From Candidatus Binatia bacterium (GTDB lineage: Bacteria; Desulfobacterota_B; Binatia; UBA9968; JAJDTQ01), in contig JAJDTQ010000172.1 of NCBI GenBank assembly GCA_022827045.1, positions 1-29,577 on the forward strand: DNA of 29,577 bases, given 5' to 3'. Within the stretch, counting starts at the first letter, position 1. Every line of letters begins with the position of its first letter. Positions 16,314 to 27,347 of the stretch are shown here, one piece after another. The notes under the pieces are model-generated. The model ran no database searches and was not told the origin of the DNA. It saw only the letters and a list, made by a program, of their open reading frames with translations. The position numbers were made by a program, and so were the translations under genes.

Positions 16314-16348
16314 GACCCTCTCCCTCTGGGAGAGGGTCGGGTGAGGGC
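16314..16348 (+). repeat. REP-like repeat copy 9, short type, forward
   Basis: ACCCTCTCCC, TCT and GGGAGAGGG form the hairpin, followed by TCGGGTGAGGGC. It lies between the convergent ends of the Yej fusion gene and the LolB-like gene, 12 bp after the first and 17 bp before the second. It may act as a two-way transcript-end structure. Confidence 0.85.
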
Positions 16349-16365
16349 GCCAGGGTCCTGTCCGG

Positions 16366-17154
16366 TCAACCGGTGGGCGACGGCAGAGGCACCCTGACGA
16401 CGCCCTCGGGCAGTTCCTGGACGAAATGCGATTCCGGCAGGGTGACGTTGAGCTCCGGGCTGTCGTAGCGGATCTCGTAGGACCGTTTGAGCGGCGGGGT
16501 TTCCAACCTGATCTTCAAAGGGAAGCGCCCCGTCGGCGTATCGGAATAGTCCTCGAAGGTCGCGATGTACCAAGGATTCCCCGACGGGCTCAGGCGTTGC
16601 CAGCGGATCGGCGCCGCCCCGCCGGCGTCGAAAGTGAGGATGTCGGTGGTGCCGTCCGCGCGGACGCGCCGCAACTCGCGCGCTCCGACGTCCCAGGCGG
16701 CCTTGGGGTCCACCGGGGGAAGGCCCAGCATCAGGGCGACCATCTCGTCCAGCTCCAGCAGTATCTGGGTGGCGCGGTACAGGCTCGCGCGGGAAGTCCG
16801 GGCACGATAGTATCGCGCTTCCGAGGGGAGGAACCCGGTAACCACACCCTCATCCACCGTGAGGACCAGCGCCGCGCCGACCACGGAGAACGCTTCCAGC
16901 CGTAGTCGGTGGGGCCTGCGCACCAGTACCGCGGCGTCGAACCGGCCTCTTTTGCCGCCCGCCTCGTAGCGGATCCTGGCCAGGCTCCGCAGCGACTGGA
17001 ACGAGTCGCTCCGCTCGGAGAGGACCATGGGGAGACGAGGGTTCGGCGACGGCGCGGGCTCGGCGACGGGGGCGGGCTCCTGAACCGAACATCCCGTCAG
17101 CAGAACCGCAACGCCCAGCCAGGCAACGACCGCACTGATTCGTTTCCGCCGCAA
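16366..17154 (-). CDS. LolB-like outer-membrane lipoprotein
   Basis: This 262-residue lipoprotein has a basic start, a hydrophobic stretch and lipobox LLTGC (C22), then a Pro/Ala linker. The rest is a LolB/LolA-like beta domain, with SFQSLRSLARIRYEAGGKRGRF, FDAAVLVRRPHRLRLEAFSV and DEGVVTGFLPSEARYYRA. Such proteins bind acyl chains of lipoproteins or other lipids at the outer membrane. It is not close enough to be called lolB. The start is a TTG 5 bp after the stop of the TPR lipoprotein gene on the same strand, with a purine-rich site in that gene's end, so the pair is probably coupled. The family assignment (LolB-like or DUF4292-like) is tentative. Confidence 0.8.
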   Translation of the reverse strand: MRRKRISAVVAWLGVAVLLTGCSVQEPAPVAEPAPSPNPRLPMVLSERSDSFQSLRSLARIRYEAGGKRGRFDAAVLVRRPHRLRLEAFSVVGAALVLTVDEGVVTGFLPSEARYYRARTSRASLYRATQILLELDEMVALMLGLPPVDPKAAWDVGARELRRVRADGTTDILTFDAGGAAPIRWQRLSPSGNPWYIATFEDYSDTPTGRFPLKIRLETPPLKRSYEIRYDSPELNVTLPESHFVQELPEGVVRVPLPSPTG

Positions 17155-17159
17155 CGCCT

Positions 17160-18881
17160 TCAGATCCCTCGTTCGAGTTCCGCGATCTTGGACCGGATCC
17201 GCTCCACCTGCTGGTCCTCGTCGGCGGCCTTGAGCGCGTCGCGATAGCTCCGCAAGGCTTTCACCGGCTTGCCGTCCTTGAGATACGCGTCGCCGAGGTG
17301 CTCGATGATGACGGGGTCGTCCACCACCAGATGGACCGCCCTCTCCAACTCCTCGATGGCGCGCCGGTAGTCGCCCTTCTGGTAGTACACCCAGCCCAGG
17401 CTGTCGATATAGAAACCATCATTGGGCGCGATCTCCAGCGCACGGATGATGAGCCGTTCCGCCTGATCGAGCTCCACGCCCAATTCGGCGTAGGTATAAC
17501 CCAGATAGTTCAGAGCGGCCGCGTAGTCCGGGTTCAGCTCGATGGCCTTCCGCATGTATTCGATGGTCTTGTCCTTGTCCTTGCTCTCGTCGTAGAGCGC
17601 CCCCAACGCGAAGTGCACGCGGTCGCTTTCCGGATCCAGCTCCACGACCTTGTGCATGGCCTTGATGGCGTTGGGATAGTCCTTGGCCTGACGGTAGATC
17701 TCGGCCAGAAAGCGGAACAGCTCCTTGCGCCGCCGGTCGTCCTTGTCGAGAGCGGCGCGGACGGCGGCCACGGCCTCGGAATACTTCTCCTGCTTCTCGA
17801 AGAGCGAAGCCAGCTGCACCCGGGAATCGACGAAATACTCGCTCTCCGCCGGAATGCGCTGGAACTGCGTCACGGCGCCAAGGGAATCGTCGAGCCGGCT
17901 GTAAGTCAGGCCCAGGAAGAACCGGACCCGCTGATCTTCGGGCCGTTCCGCGAGGGCCAGGTTGAACTCCGTCACCGCTTCCTCAAGGCTGCCGAGCTCG
18001 TAGTGGACCAGCGCCACCTTCATCCGGGCCGCGCCGGGGGCCGCTTCCCGGGAGCGCAGGCGTTTGAACTCGGCGCGGGCGTCCGCCAGATCCCGCCCGC
18101 CCGAGCGGAGGGCCTTGAGGCGTTGGCCGGCCCACTCGTTGAGCGGGTCGGCCTGGAGCACCTTTTCATAGGCCTCCAACGCGGCACTGCGACGGCCGCG
18201 AAACTCGCGCACCAGCGCCAGCTCCGTCAGCACGGGCGTGGACGACGGATGCAGCTTGACGGCGGCCTCGTAGCTCTTTTCCGCGTCGGCCAGCTCGCGG
18301 GACTCGGCGAGGGTCCGGCCAAGGTAGTAGTGGCCGAGCGGCGACGCGGGATTGCGCCGCGCATAGCGCTCCAGGTGCTCCCGCGCCGGCTGGTATTGCT
18401 CCTGGTCGAGGTAGATCGCCCCCAGGTAGAGCAGCGTCTGGGCATCGTCCGGATCGCTCTCCAACAGCGTCCGGTACTCGCGGATGGCGTCCGATACCTT
18501 GCCCGCGCCACTGTAGAGTCCGGCCAGCAGCCGGCGGCTTTCCCGGTCGCCGTCGTCGAGCCGCACCGCCGCCTCCGCCTCGCCCAGGGCGCGGTCGATC
18601 TCGCCAAGGCCGAGATACGACTTGGCCAGGCGTGCACGCAGGAAAGCGCTGGAAGGATCGTGTTCGACGGCCGCCTTGTATTGCTCGTGGGCCGCGCGGG
18701 AGTCGCCGGAGAGAAGGTCCACGCGAGCCCTCAGGTAGTGGTACATCGACCGGGCGGCCGGCGGTACCTCAACCGTCTCTTCCTGGGCAAAGGGAGCGGG
18801 CGGCGACTCGGGAACCGGCTCCACGGTACCGCAACCCGTGAGAAACGGTACGAAAACGATTCCCCAACAAAGACGCCACAT
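17160..18881 (-). CDS. TPR-repeat lipoprotein
   Basis: This 573-residue lipoprotein has a short signal with lipobox FLTGC (C17), a Pro-rich linker and then about 12-14 tetratricopeptide repeats to the end. Clear units include AHEQYKAAVEHDPSSAFLRA, AREHLERYARRNPASPLGHY and AIKAMHKVVELDPESDRVHF. TPR lipoproteins scaffold envelope complexes by binding peptides or partner proteins. The downstream LolB-like lipoprotein gene starts 5 bp later, suggesting the two act together at the outer membrane. Transcription is divergent from the eIF2B-like gene, with 58 bp between the starts. The partner is unknown. Confidence 0.88.
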   Translation of the reverse strand: MWRLCWGIVFVPFLTGCGTVEPVPESPPAPFAQEETVEVPPAARSMYHYLRARVDLLSGDSRAAHEQYKAAVEHDPSSAFLRARLAKSYLGLGEIDRALGEAEAAVRLDDGDRESRRLLAGLYSGAGKVSDAIREYRTLLESDPDDAQTLLYLGAIYLDQEQYQPAREHLERYARRNPASPLGHYYLGRTLAESRELADAEKSYEAAVKLHPSSTPVLTELALVREFRGRRSAALEAYEKVLQADPLNEWAGQRLKALRSGGRDLADARAEFKRLRSREAAPGAARMKVALVHYELGSLEEAVTEFNLALAERPEDQRVRFFLGLTYSRLDDSLGAVTQFQRIPAESEYFVDSRVQLASLFEKQEKYSEAVAAVRAALDKDDRRRKELFRFLAEIYRQAKDYPNAIKAMHKVVELDPESDRVHFALGALYDESKDKDKTIEYMRKAIELNPDYAAALNYLGYTYAELGVELDQAERLIIRALEIAPNDGFYIDSLGWVYYQKGDYRRAIEELERAVHLVVDDPVIIEHLGDAYLKDGKPVKALRSYRDALKAADEDQQVERIRSKIAELERGI

Positions 18882-18939
18882 GGTAATTTCCAGACCAGAT
18901 ATGCCAAAAAATAGCTATCACAGGCACCGGAAGCGGTCA

Positions 18940-21976
<3,037 letters not shown>

Positions 21977-21980
21977 GAAA

Positions 21981-22835
21981 ATGCTCTACGTGGTGGCGAC
22001 GCCTATCGGCAACCTGGAGGATATCACGTTGCGCGCGTTGCGTGTGTTGCGCGAGGTGAATGTCATTGCCGCGGAAGATACGCGCCACACCCGGAGGCTG
22101 CTGGACCGGTACGACATCCACACGCCGCTCACCAGCTACCACGAACACAACGAACGGACCAAGGCAGCGGCGCTCGTGCGGCGGCTGGAAGCCGGGGAGG
22201 ATATCGCGCTGGTGTCGGACGCGGGCACGCCAGCCATCTCGGACCCGGGTTATCATCTGATCCGGGCAGCTGCGGAGAAAGGTGTGCATGTAACGCCGGT
22301 CCCCGGGGTTTCCGCAGCCACCGCCGCTTTGAGCGCAAGCGGTCTGGCCGCCGATCGATTCGTGTTCCAGGGCTTCCTGCCGGCGAAACTAAGCCGGCGA
22401 AGGGCGCTGCTGCGACAGCTTCAGGACGATGATCGCACGATTGTGTTCTACGAGGCGCCGCACCGGATCCAGGAATCGCTGGCGGACATGCACGAGATCC
22501 TGGGAGACCGCGCCGCGGTAGTCGGAAGGGAACTCACCAAGGTGCACGAGGAGTTGCTGCGCGGAACGCTCTCGCAACTGAGGGGAGAGGTCGAGGAAAG
22601 GAAACCGCGCGGTGAATTCGCCATTGTGGTGGAGGGGCGCGGGGATGCACCCGAGGTGAGCGAGACAGCGCTGCGCGGCGAAATCGGCAGGCTCTTGCAG
22701 GCGGGCCGCAAGGTCAACGACGTGGCCAAGCTCATGGCGCAGAGCTATCCGTTGGTGAAACGCGACATCTACAAACTGGTGCTTGAAGTGGCCCAAACGG
22801 CGACGACGGCACGCCCGCGCTCGCCCTTGGTTTAA
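21981..22835 (+). CDS. rsmI: 16S rRNA (cytidine1402-2'-O)-methyltransferase RsmI
   Basis: This 284-residue SAM-dependent enzyme of the tetrapyrrole-methylase fold methylates the ribose of C1402 in 16S rRNA, in the decoding centre. Family blocks are all present: LYVVATPIGNLEDITLRALR at the start, AEDTRHTRRLL, LVSDAGTPAISDPGY, PGVSAATAALSASGL, FYEAPHRIQESL and RELTKVHEE. The C-terminal DVAKLMAQSYPLVKRDIYKLV helix pair is typical. The start lies 4 bp after the ligA stop, so it is probably co-transcribed. The conserved position next to ligA rather than the more common yraN or lipoprotein gene is only a local arrangement. Confidence 0.97.
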   Translation: MLYVVATPIGNLEDITLRALRVLREVNVIAAEDTRHTRRLLDRYDIHTPLTSYHEHNERTKAAALVRRLEAGEDIALVSDAGTPAISDPGYHLIRAAAEKGVHVTPVPGVSAATAALSASGLAADRFVFQGFLPAKLSRRRALLRQLQDDDRTIVFYEAPHRIQESLADMHEILGDRAAVVGRELTKVHEELLRGTLSQLRGEVEERKPRGEFAIVVEGRGDAPEVSETALRGEIGRLLQAGRKVNDVAKLMAQSYPLVKRDIYKLVLEVAQTATTARPRSPLV

Positions 22836-22849
22836 GCGAGTTGTTCCAG

Positions 22850-23053
22850 TCACTGCCGGCCGCCGCGGATCTCTCCTCTCAGTTCCGAGAACTCTCGTGC
22901 CAGGTCGCGAACTTCCTTCCCCAGCCCGTCGAACCTGTGCTCCAACCGGTCGATCCTGCCGTCAAGCCGATTCTCGACTCGCACCATCACGCGCCAGTTG
23001 AATACCGCCAAGGCGATCCCGACGCCGATCATCGTGATGATCTCACCCGTCAT
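22850..23053 (-). CDS. Small membrane-anchored coiled-coil protein
   Basis: This 67-residue protein has one N-terminal membrane helix (IITMIGVGIALAVFNWRVMV, about residues 5-24). A coiled-coil tail of charged heptads follows (RLDGRIDRLEHRFDGLGKEV and on). It has a ribosome site (GAGGACGAG) and a good upstream promoter candidate at 23089-23117, which supports it being a real gene despite its size. The gene ends 14 bp from the convergent rsmI stop. The function is unknown; small proteins of this shape often oligomerise or sit beside larger membrane partners. Confidence 0.75.
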   Translation of the reverse strand: MTGEIITMIGVGIALAVFNWRVMVRVENRLDGRIDRLEHRFDGLGKEVRDLAREFSELRGEIRGGRQ

Positions 23054-23088
23054 TTCTCGTCCTCATGTATGGCTTCCGAGTGTTTCTC

Positions 23089-23117
23089 ATACTATTGGAT
23101 TCGGCGCATTCGATCAA
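23089..23117 (-). promoter_or_regulatory. Sigma-70-like promoter of the small coiled-coil gene
   Basis: On the minus strand TTGATC (23112-23117) and TAGTAT (23089-23094) are exactly 17 bp apart, 36 bp upstream of the ATG at 23053. The region is clearly more AT-rich than its surroundings. This is a match by eye. Confidence 0.5.
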
Positions 23118-23173
23118 TACTTTAATCGCTGTTCCTAAACTTGTCGTTTCACGGCGACGGCGCCACCACCGTT

Positions 23174-23989
23174 CTACCTGCCCCAGTCCCGTGAGTAGCG
23201 GAAATCGCGGTCGATGGTGCGGTGGGAGACCTTGGCGATGACGGGGAGGCGGCGCTTGAACTGGGAGGTCATGATGCGGCGGGCGATGTCGTCGACGAAG
23301 TCGGCGGAGAATCCGGCGGCGATGAGCTCCGCCCGACCGTAGCGCTGGTCCACCATCAGGTAGAGCAACTCGTCCACCTCGCGGTAGCTGAAGCCCAGCT
23401 CGGCTTCGTCGGTCTGGCCCTCCCAGAGGTCCGCCGAGGGTTTCTTCTCGATGACCACCTCGGGAACGCCGACAGCCTCGCCCAGGGCCCATACCTGGGT
23501 CTTGTAGAGGTCGCCCAGGGGGTTCAGGGCCGACGCCATGTCACCGTGCAGGGTGCCGTAGCCCAGCAGCAGTTCAGTCTTGTTGCTGGTGCCCGCCACC
23601 AAGGCGTCCCAACGTGCGGAGTGGTCGTAGAGGATGGTCATGCGTTCGCGCGCCATCTTGTTGCCCCGGCGCTTGGGGTCGGCGTCCGGGAAAACTTCGA
23701 AGTAAGCGTCGATCTGGGCGGTGATCTCGACCGTGGCGGAGCGGATGCCGCTCTTCTCCGCCACCAACCGGGCATGCTCCAGACTTTCGGCACTGGAGGT
23801 CCTGTAGGGCATCATGATGCCGAGCACCTGGTCCGGACCCAAGGCCTCGGCCGCGAGCATAGCGCTGAGACTCGAGTCCACCCCGCCGGACAGGCCCACC
23901 ACCACCCGTTCGAGGCCGACCTTGCGCACCTCGTTCCGAATGAAAGCCACCAGGATCCGGCGCATCAGCGACACGTTGGTGGGGATCAT
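23174..23989 (-). CDS. nadE: NAD+ synthetase, stand-alone synthetase subunit
   Basis: This 271-residue ATP-pyrophosphatase amidates nicotinic acid adenine dinucleotide to NAD+, the last step of NAD synthesis. The PP-loop SGGVDSS is at residues 34-40, with [40 protein letters not shown] and [20 protein letters not shown] as further family blocks. The length fits the ammonia-using NadE form without a fused amidase. The upstream gene, 8 bp away on the same strand, encodes a nitrilase-family amidase that could supply ammonia from glutamine, equivalent to the N-terminal domain of glutamine-dependent NAD synthetase. I chose ATG 23989 for its AGGG site and its fit with the family N-terminus. Confidence 0.95.
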   Translation of the reverse strand: MIPTNVSLMRRILVAFIRNEVRKVGLERVVVGLSGGVDSSLSAMLAAEALGPDQVLGIMMPYRTSSAESLEHARLVAEKSGIRSATVEITAQIDAYFEVFPDADPKRRGNKMARERMTILYDHSARWDALVAGTSNKTELLLGYGTLHGDMASALNPLGDLYKTQVWALGEAVGVPEVVIEKKPSADLWEGQTDEAELGFSYREVDELLYLMVDQRYGRAELIAAGFSADFVDDIARRIMTSQFKRRLPVIAKVSHRTIDRDFRYSRDWGR

Positions 23990-23997
23990 GGACTGCC

Positions 23998-24843
23998 CTA
24001 CTCGCGGCGGATACGCTCGAGCTCGCGGATGGTGAGGTCCACGTCCTCGTCGCGCATGAGCGGCGCCCGCGTGCGCTTGCGCCGCGCCACCTCGTGGGAC
24101 ACCTCCCCGGCCACGAAAGCCTCGTCGTAGTAGCCGGCCTTGCACACCGTGTGGCCGAAGGGGTCGAGGATGCCGGAGCCGCCCCAGAAACCCACGCCAT
24201 CCTCAAAGCCGACGCGGTTGGAGTGGACCACGAACATGCCGAAGGTCTCGGCATAACTGCGGGTGACGAGTTCCCAGTAACGGGCGTTGTCGTCCTGTTC
24301 CGCGCCGTCGGTAACGCCGCGCAACGGGCTCGAGGACGGACAGAGGATGGTCAGGGCGCCGTCCAGCGCCGCCAGGTAGACAGTGGAAGGATGCCAGAGG
24401 TCCTCGCAGATGAGGAGAACGAGCCGGCCGTGCCGGGTGTCGAAGGCTCGCAGCCGGTCGCCCCGGGCGAAGTAGCGCTGCTCGTCGAACATGCCGTAGG
24501 TGGGCAGATAGACTTTACGATGGATATGACGGACCTCGCCGGCCTCCAGATAGACCGCTGCGTTGTAGAACCGGTGATCTTCGCTCTCCAGCACGAAGCC
24601 GGCCACCAGGGAAACCTCCCGGCTCAGAGCCTTGAGCCGCTCCATCTCCGGGCTCGCCAGCCGCACTGCCACGTCCGGCACCATGTCGCGCAGGAAGTAA
24701 CCCGTGAGGCTCAGCTCGGGGAAGACCACAAGGTCCACATCCTGGCCTGCCGCCTCCCGGATCCCGACCTCGTAAAGGGCCATGTTGGCCGCGACGTCCC
24801 CCAGCTTCGGGTTGATCTGCGCCATGCCGACTCGGAACGACAT
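23998..24843 (-). CDS. Nitrilase-family amidohydrolase, probable glutaminase partner of NadE
   Basis: This 281-residue carbon-nitrogen hydrolase has the complete catalytic triad: E43 in [12 protein letters not shown]110 in [14 protein letters not shown] and C146 in [11 protein letters not shown]. These sequences closely follow the amidase domain of glutamine-dependent NAD synthetases ([17 protein letters not shown], CEDxW). The nadE gene begins 8 bp after its stop. I infer it hydrolyses glutamine and passes ammonia to NadE, a split version of the usual single polypeptide. Stand-alone amidase activity on another substrate is the alternative. ATG 24843 fits the family N-terminus ([16 protein letters not shown]), but its upstream region is pyrimidine-rich with no clear ribosome site. 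Confidence 0.9.
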   Translation of the reverse strand: MSFRVGMAQINPKLGDVAANMALYEVGIREAAGQDVDLVVFPELSLTGYFLRDMVPDVAVRLASPEMERLKALSREVSLVAGFVLESEDHRFYNAAVYLEAGEVRHIHRKVYLPTYGMFDEQRYFARGDRLRAFDTRHGRLVLLICEDLWHPSTVYLAALDGALTILCPSSSPLRGVTDGAEQDDNARYWELVTRSYAETFGMFVVHSNRVGFEDGVGFWGGSGILDPFGHTVCKAGYYDEAFVAGEVSHEVARRKRTRAPLMRDEDVDLTIRELERIRRE

Positions 24844-24947
24844 GAAGGGAGGGGCTAACACATTTCGATGAGGGGAGAAAGCGCGCGAAGCCCGATACCG
24901 CCATTCCCCGCGGAAGCGCGAATCCACCAGGCATTGGGGGGCGCCTT

Positions 24948-26054
24948 ATGGAATTCGGCAGGGCTATTGGTTACACAAAACCCATGGAGGAGTTCAGGGA
25001 GACCGTGGCGGAGAAGGTGGCGGAGGTGTTCGGCGCGCGCGCGCGTTTGGCAGGGCTGGAGGCGCTGGCCGGCGACGCATCGTCGCGACGCTATTTCCGG
25101 GCCACCATCGCGGCGCCGGAAGGGCCAAGTTCCGTCATCGTGATGAGTTGGAGCGACTCAGGCCTGCCGATCTCGTCAGAGGAGTTGGCGGTCTTCGACA
25201 AACCCCCTGAGGAGCTTCCTTTCCTGAACGTGCACCGGTTTCTCAAGGCGGTGGGGGTCCGGGTACCCGCGCTCCACGGACACTGGGTGGGACGAGGCCT
25301 CATGTTTCTGGAGGATCTTGGGGACGTGTGCCTCTGGGACCGCGTGCGGGAGGCGCCCGAAGCCGAGGTGATCCGGTGGTATCAAAAGGCTATCGCCGAG
25401 CTGTTGGTGCTGCAGATCGGCGGCAACCGCGCCCGAAACGACCAGTGCATGGCCTTCCAGCAGACCTTCGATGAGCGACTGTATCTGTGGGAGTTCGCTC
25501 ATTTCATCGAGTACGGCCTGGAAGCAGGCGACGAGGGGAGCCTGCCGGCGACGGAACGGCGGCTTCTCGACGACGCCTTCGGGGGCATTGCCGGGCACCT
25601 CTCGCGGCAGCCGCGGGTGTTCAATCACCGAGACTACCATAGCTGGAACCTGATGGTGCACGACGACGCCGTGGTGGTCATCGACTTCCAGGATGCGTTG
25701 CTGGCGCCGGCGCAGTACGATCTGGCGTCGCTACTGAACGACCGGGAGACCGACCAGGTCGTCACGCCGGCGGTGGAGGACGGGTTGCTCGACTACTATC
25801 TCAACCAGCTAGACGAATGGGGAGAAGCCCGCCCGGTCCGGGATGAATTCCGGGAGACCTACCTGCTCTCCGCCCTGCAGCGGGACTTCAAGGTGGTAGG
25901 CCGTTTCCGCTACCTCAACCTGGTAAAGGGCAAGCCCGGCTACAAGCGATACATCGCCCCGACATTGAGGCGCATCGGGAGGAATCTCCGGCGGGCGCCG
26001 GGGTTGGAACACCTTATTCCGGTTCTGGCGGCGCACTTCGAGGAGATCTCGTGA
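24948..26054 (+). CDS. amgK: N-acetylmuramate/N-acetylglucosamine kinase AmgK
   Basis: This 368-residue kinase of the aminoglycoside-phosphotransferase fold has the catalytic loop HRDYHSWNLM (D229) and metal-binding VIDFQDALL (D246). The N-terminal lobe (LAGDASSRRYFRA) is typical of the AmgK group. AmgK phosphorylates the anomeric position of MurNAc or GlcNAc, the first step of a peptidoglycan-recycling shortcut that bypasses de novo UDP-MurNAc synthesis. The next gene is a MurU-like uridylyltransferase overlapping it by 4 bp, the same pairing as in Pseudomonas, which makes this assignment strong. The start is less certain: ATG 24948 follows a G-rich site, while an in-frame ATG at 24984 would remove 12 residues. 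Confidence 0.92.
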   Translation: MEFGRAIGYTKPMEEFRETVAEKVAEVFGARARLAGLEALAGDASSRRYFRATIAAPEGPSSVIVMSWSDSGLPISSEELAVFDKPPEELPFLNVHRFLKAVGVRVPALHGHWVGRGLMFLEDLGDVCLWDRVREAPEAEVIRWYQKAIAELLVLQIGGNRARNDQCMAFQQTFDERLYLWEFAHFIEYGLEAGDEGSLPATERRLLDDAFGGIAGHLSRQPRVFNHRDYHSWNLMVHDDAVVVIDFQDALLAPAQYDLASLLNDRETDQVVTPAVEDGLLDYYLNQLDEWGEARPVRDEFRETYLLSALQRDFKVVGRFRYLNLVKGKPGYKRYIAPTLRRIGRNLRRAPGLEHLIPVLAAHFEEIS

Positions 26055-26788
26055 AGGCGATGCTCTTCGCCGCCGGCTTGGGGACCCGGCTCCGGCCCCT
26101 CACCGACACCCTGCCCAAGTGCCTCGTCCCGGTCAACGGACGGCCCATGATCGACTACCCGCTGATGCTGCTGCGCCACTACGGTATTCGCGAGATCGTG
26201 GTCAACGTCCACCACCATGCCGAACGGGTCGAGGAGCACCTGGGCAACGGCTCGCGTTTCAGCGTGGACATCGTCTATTCCCGGGAACCCGTGCTGCTGG
26301 ATACCGGCGGAGGCCTGCTTGGAGCCAAGCGGTTCCTGGACCAGGACACCTTCGTGATCGTGAACAGCGACGTGCTGATCGATCTCAGACTCGACGAAGT
26401 GTTACGGTTTCACCGCGATCATGCGTCCGCGGCGACGCTGGTCCTGAGAAAGGACCCGCTGGCAGATGAATACGGGGCCATCTGGACCGATTCCGAGGGA
26501 ACTATCCGGAAACTGCTACAACACGAAGCCCCCGGCGCCACACCGTCCCCACTGGAACAGTACATGTTCACCGGGGTTCACGTGGTTGAGCCCCGGATCT
26601 TTCGATACATGGAAGGCCCAGAGCCCTTCAGCATAACCCGCACCACCTACCCGCGAATGCTCGCCGACTCCGAGCGCCTTTGCGGCTTTCCCTTCGACGG
26701 GGACTGGCAGGATATGGGGACGCCGGAGCGGCTGGGGGCTACGGAAATGAAGTTGCGAGAGGGTAGCCTCAGGCCCCATTATCTCTAG
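26051..26788 (+). CDS. murU: N-acetylmuramate alpha-1-phosphate uridylyltransferase MurU
   Basis: This 245-residue nucleotidyltransferase has the signature GLGTRLRPLTDTLPKCLVPV (residues 9-28), a metal-binding Asp in IVNSDVLIDL (D107) and GDWQDMGTPERL near the end. MurU converts MurNAc-1-phosphate to UDP-MurNAc, feeding recycled wall sugar into peptidoglycan synthesis downstream of the fosfomycin-sensitive MurA step. It starts at a GTG overlapping the amgK stop (GTGA), with GAGGAG just upstream. It is slightly longer than Pseudomonas MurU. A glucose-1-phosphate thymidylyltransferase-like role is less likely given the amgK neighbour. Confidence 0.92.
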   Translation: MKAMLFAAGLGTRLRPLTDTLPKCLVPVNGRPMIDYPLMLLRHYGIREIVVNVHHHAERVEEHLGNGSRFSVDIVYSREPVLLDTGGGLLGAKRFLDQDTFVIVNSDVLIDLRLDEVLRFHRDHASAATLVLRKDPLADEYGAIWTDSEGTIRKLLQHEAPGATPSPLEQYMFTGVHVVEPRIFRYMEGPEPFSITRTTYPRMLADSERLCGFPFDGDWQDMGTPERLGATEMKLREGSLRPHYL

Positions 26789-26805
26789 GCGGCCGGTGGG
26801 CCGCC
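26788..26805 (+). terminator. GC hairpin at the end of murU
   Basis: GGCGGCC (26788-26794) and GGCCGCC (26799-26805) form a 7-bp stem with a GGTG loop, starting on the last base of the murU stop codon. No U-tract follows, so it may only stabilise the mRNA end or act as a weak terminator. Confidence 0.35.
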
Positions 26806-26820
26806 GGCCCGTAATCGACG

Positions 26821-26849
26821 TTGCATTCCGTCGTCGCACAGACTAGAAT
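26821..26849 (+). promoter_or_regulatory. Sigma-70-like promoter upstream of 26961 gene
   Basis: TTGCAT (26821-26826) and TAGAAT (26844-26849, five of six consensus bases) are 17 bp apart. They would drive the small membrane protein gene at 26961 with a leader of about 105 nt. The leader has no structure I recognise. Confidence 0.5.
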
Positions 26850-26960
26850 TTCCTCCGGTGCGTTAAAGAACTTCCACTCGTTGCCGACAAGAAGTATATG
26901 CGCCGCGTACGCAGAGAGCGCGTATCGGACGCAATCGGATCAACGAGGAAGCGTAGCCCA

Positions 26961-27347
26961 ATGACGGAGTTTGAAACCGCAACGCTGGCATACCAAGCTG
27001 CGTCACTCTCCTACCAGTATGCCGCGCTATGGGTTAGCGGTGGCGTAGGGGCGGCTCAGTGTCTGCTCATCGGATCCGGGCTGTGGTTGATGCACCGCGG
27101 GATGCAACGCAGGGACAGGCAACACGCGGAAACCATCGCTGCTCAGGAACGACACCACGCCGAGTACATGGCCAATCACGCGCAATTCATGGCCAACCAT
27201 GAGGAAACCATGAAGGTCCTCAATGCCAGTGTCCTCGCGCTAGAACAACAAGGCGAGGCGCTCCGTGAGCAGGGCGCCGCACTCCGTGAACAGGGCGCGG
27301 CTCTTCGTGTGGTCGTTGAACGGACCGGCTCCAGCCACAAGAACTAG
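26961..27347 (+). CDS. Small membrane protein with coiled-coil repeats
   Basis: This 128-residue protein has one membrane segment (about residues 25-45, VSGGVGAAQCLLIGSGLWLM). A basic, His-rich helical region follows with a repeated NHAQFM-ANHEETM pattern. Three tandem copies of a seven-residue unit (EQ.GEAL / EQGAALR) near residues 95-116 are typical of a coiled coil. I do not recognise a family. ATG 26961 is preferred with GAGGAAG upstream; an in-frame ATG at 26898 would add 21 Arg-rich residues. Its TAG stop overlaps the stop of the convergent lipoprotein gene. Confidence 0.72.
   Translation: MTEFETATLAYQAASLSYQYAALWVSGGVGAAQCLLIGSGLWLMHRGMQRRDRQHAETIAAQERHHAEYMANHAQFMANHEETMKVLNASVLALEQQGEALREQGAALREQGAALRVVVERTGSSHKN

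Noticed and set aside
26788..26960. Possible tRNA or small RNA in the gap after murU
   Set aside because: Only a short GC hairpin and a promoter-like pair are visible; no cloverleaf or known RNA motif was found.
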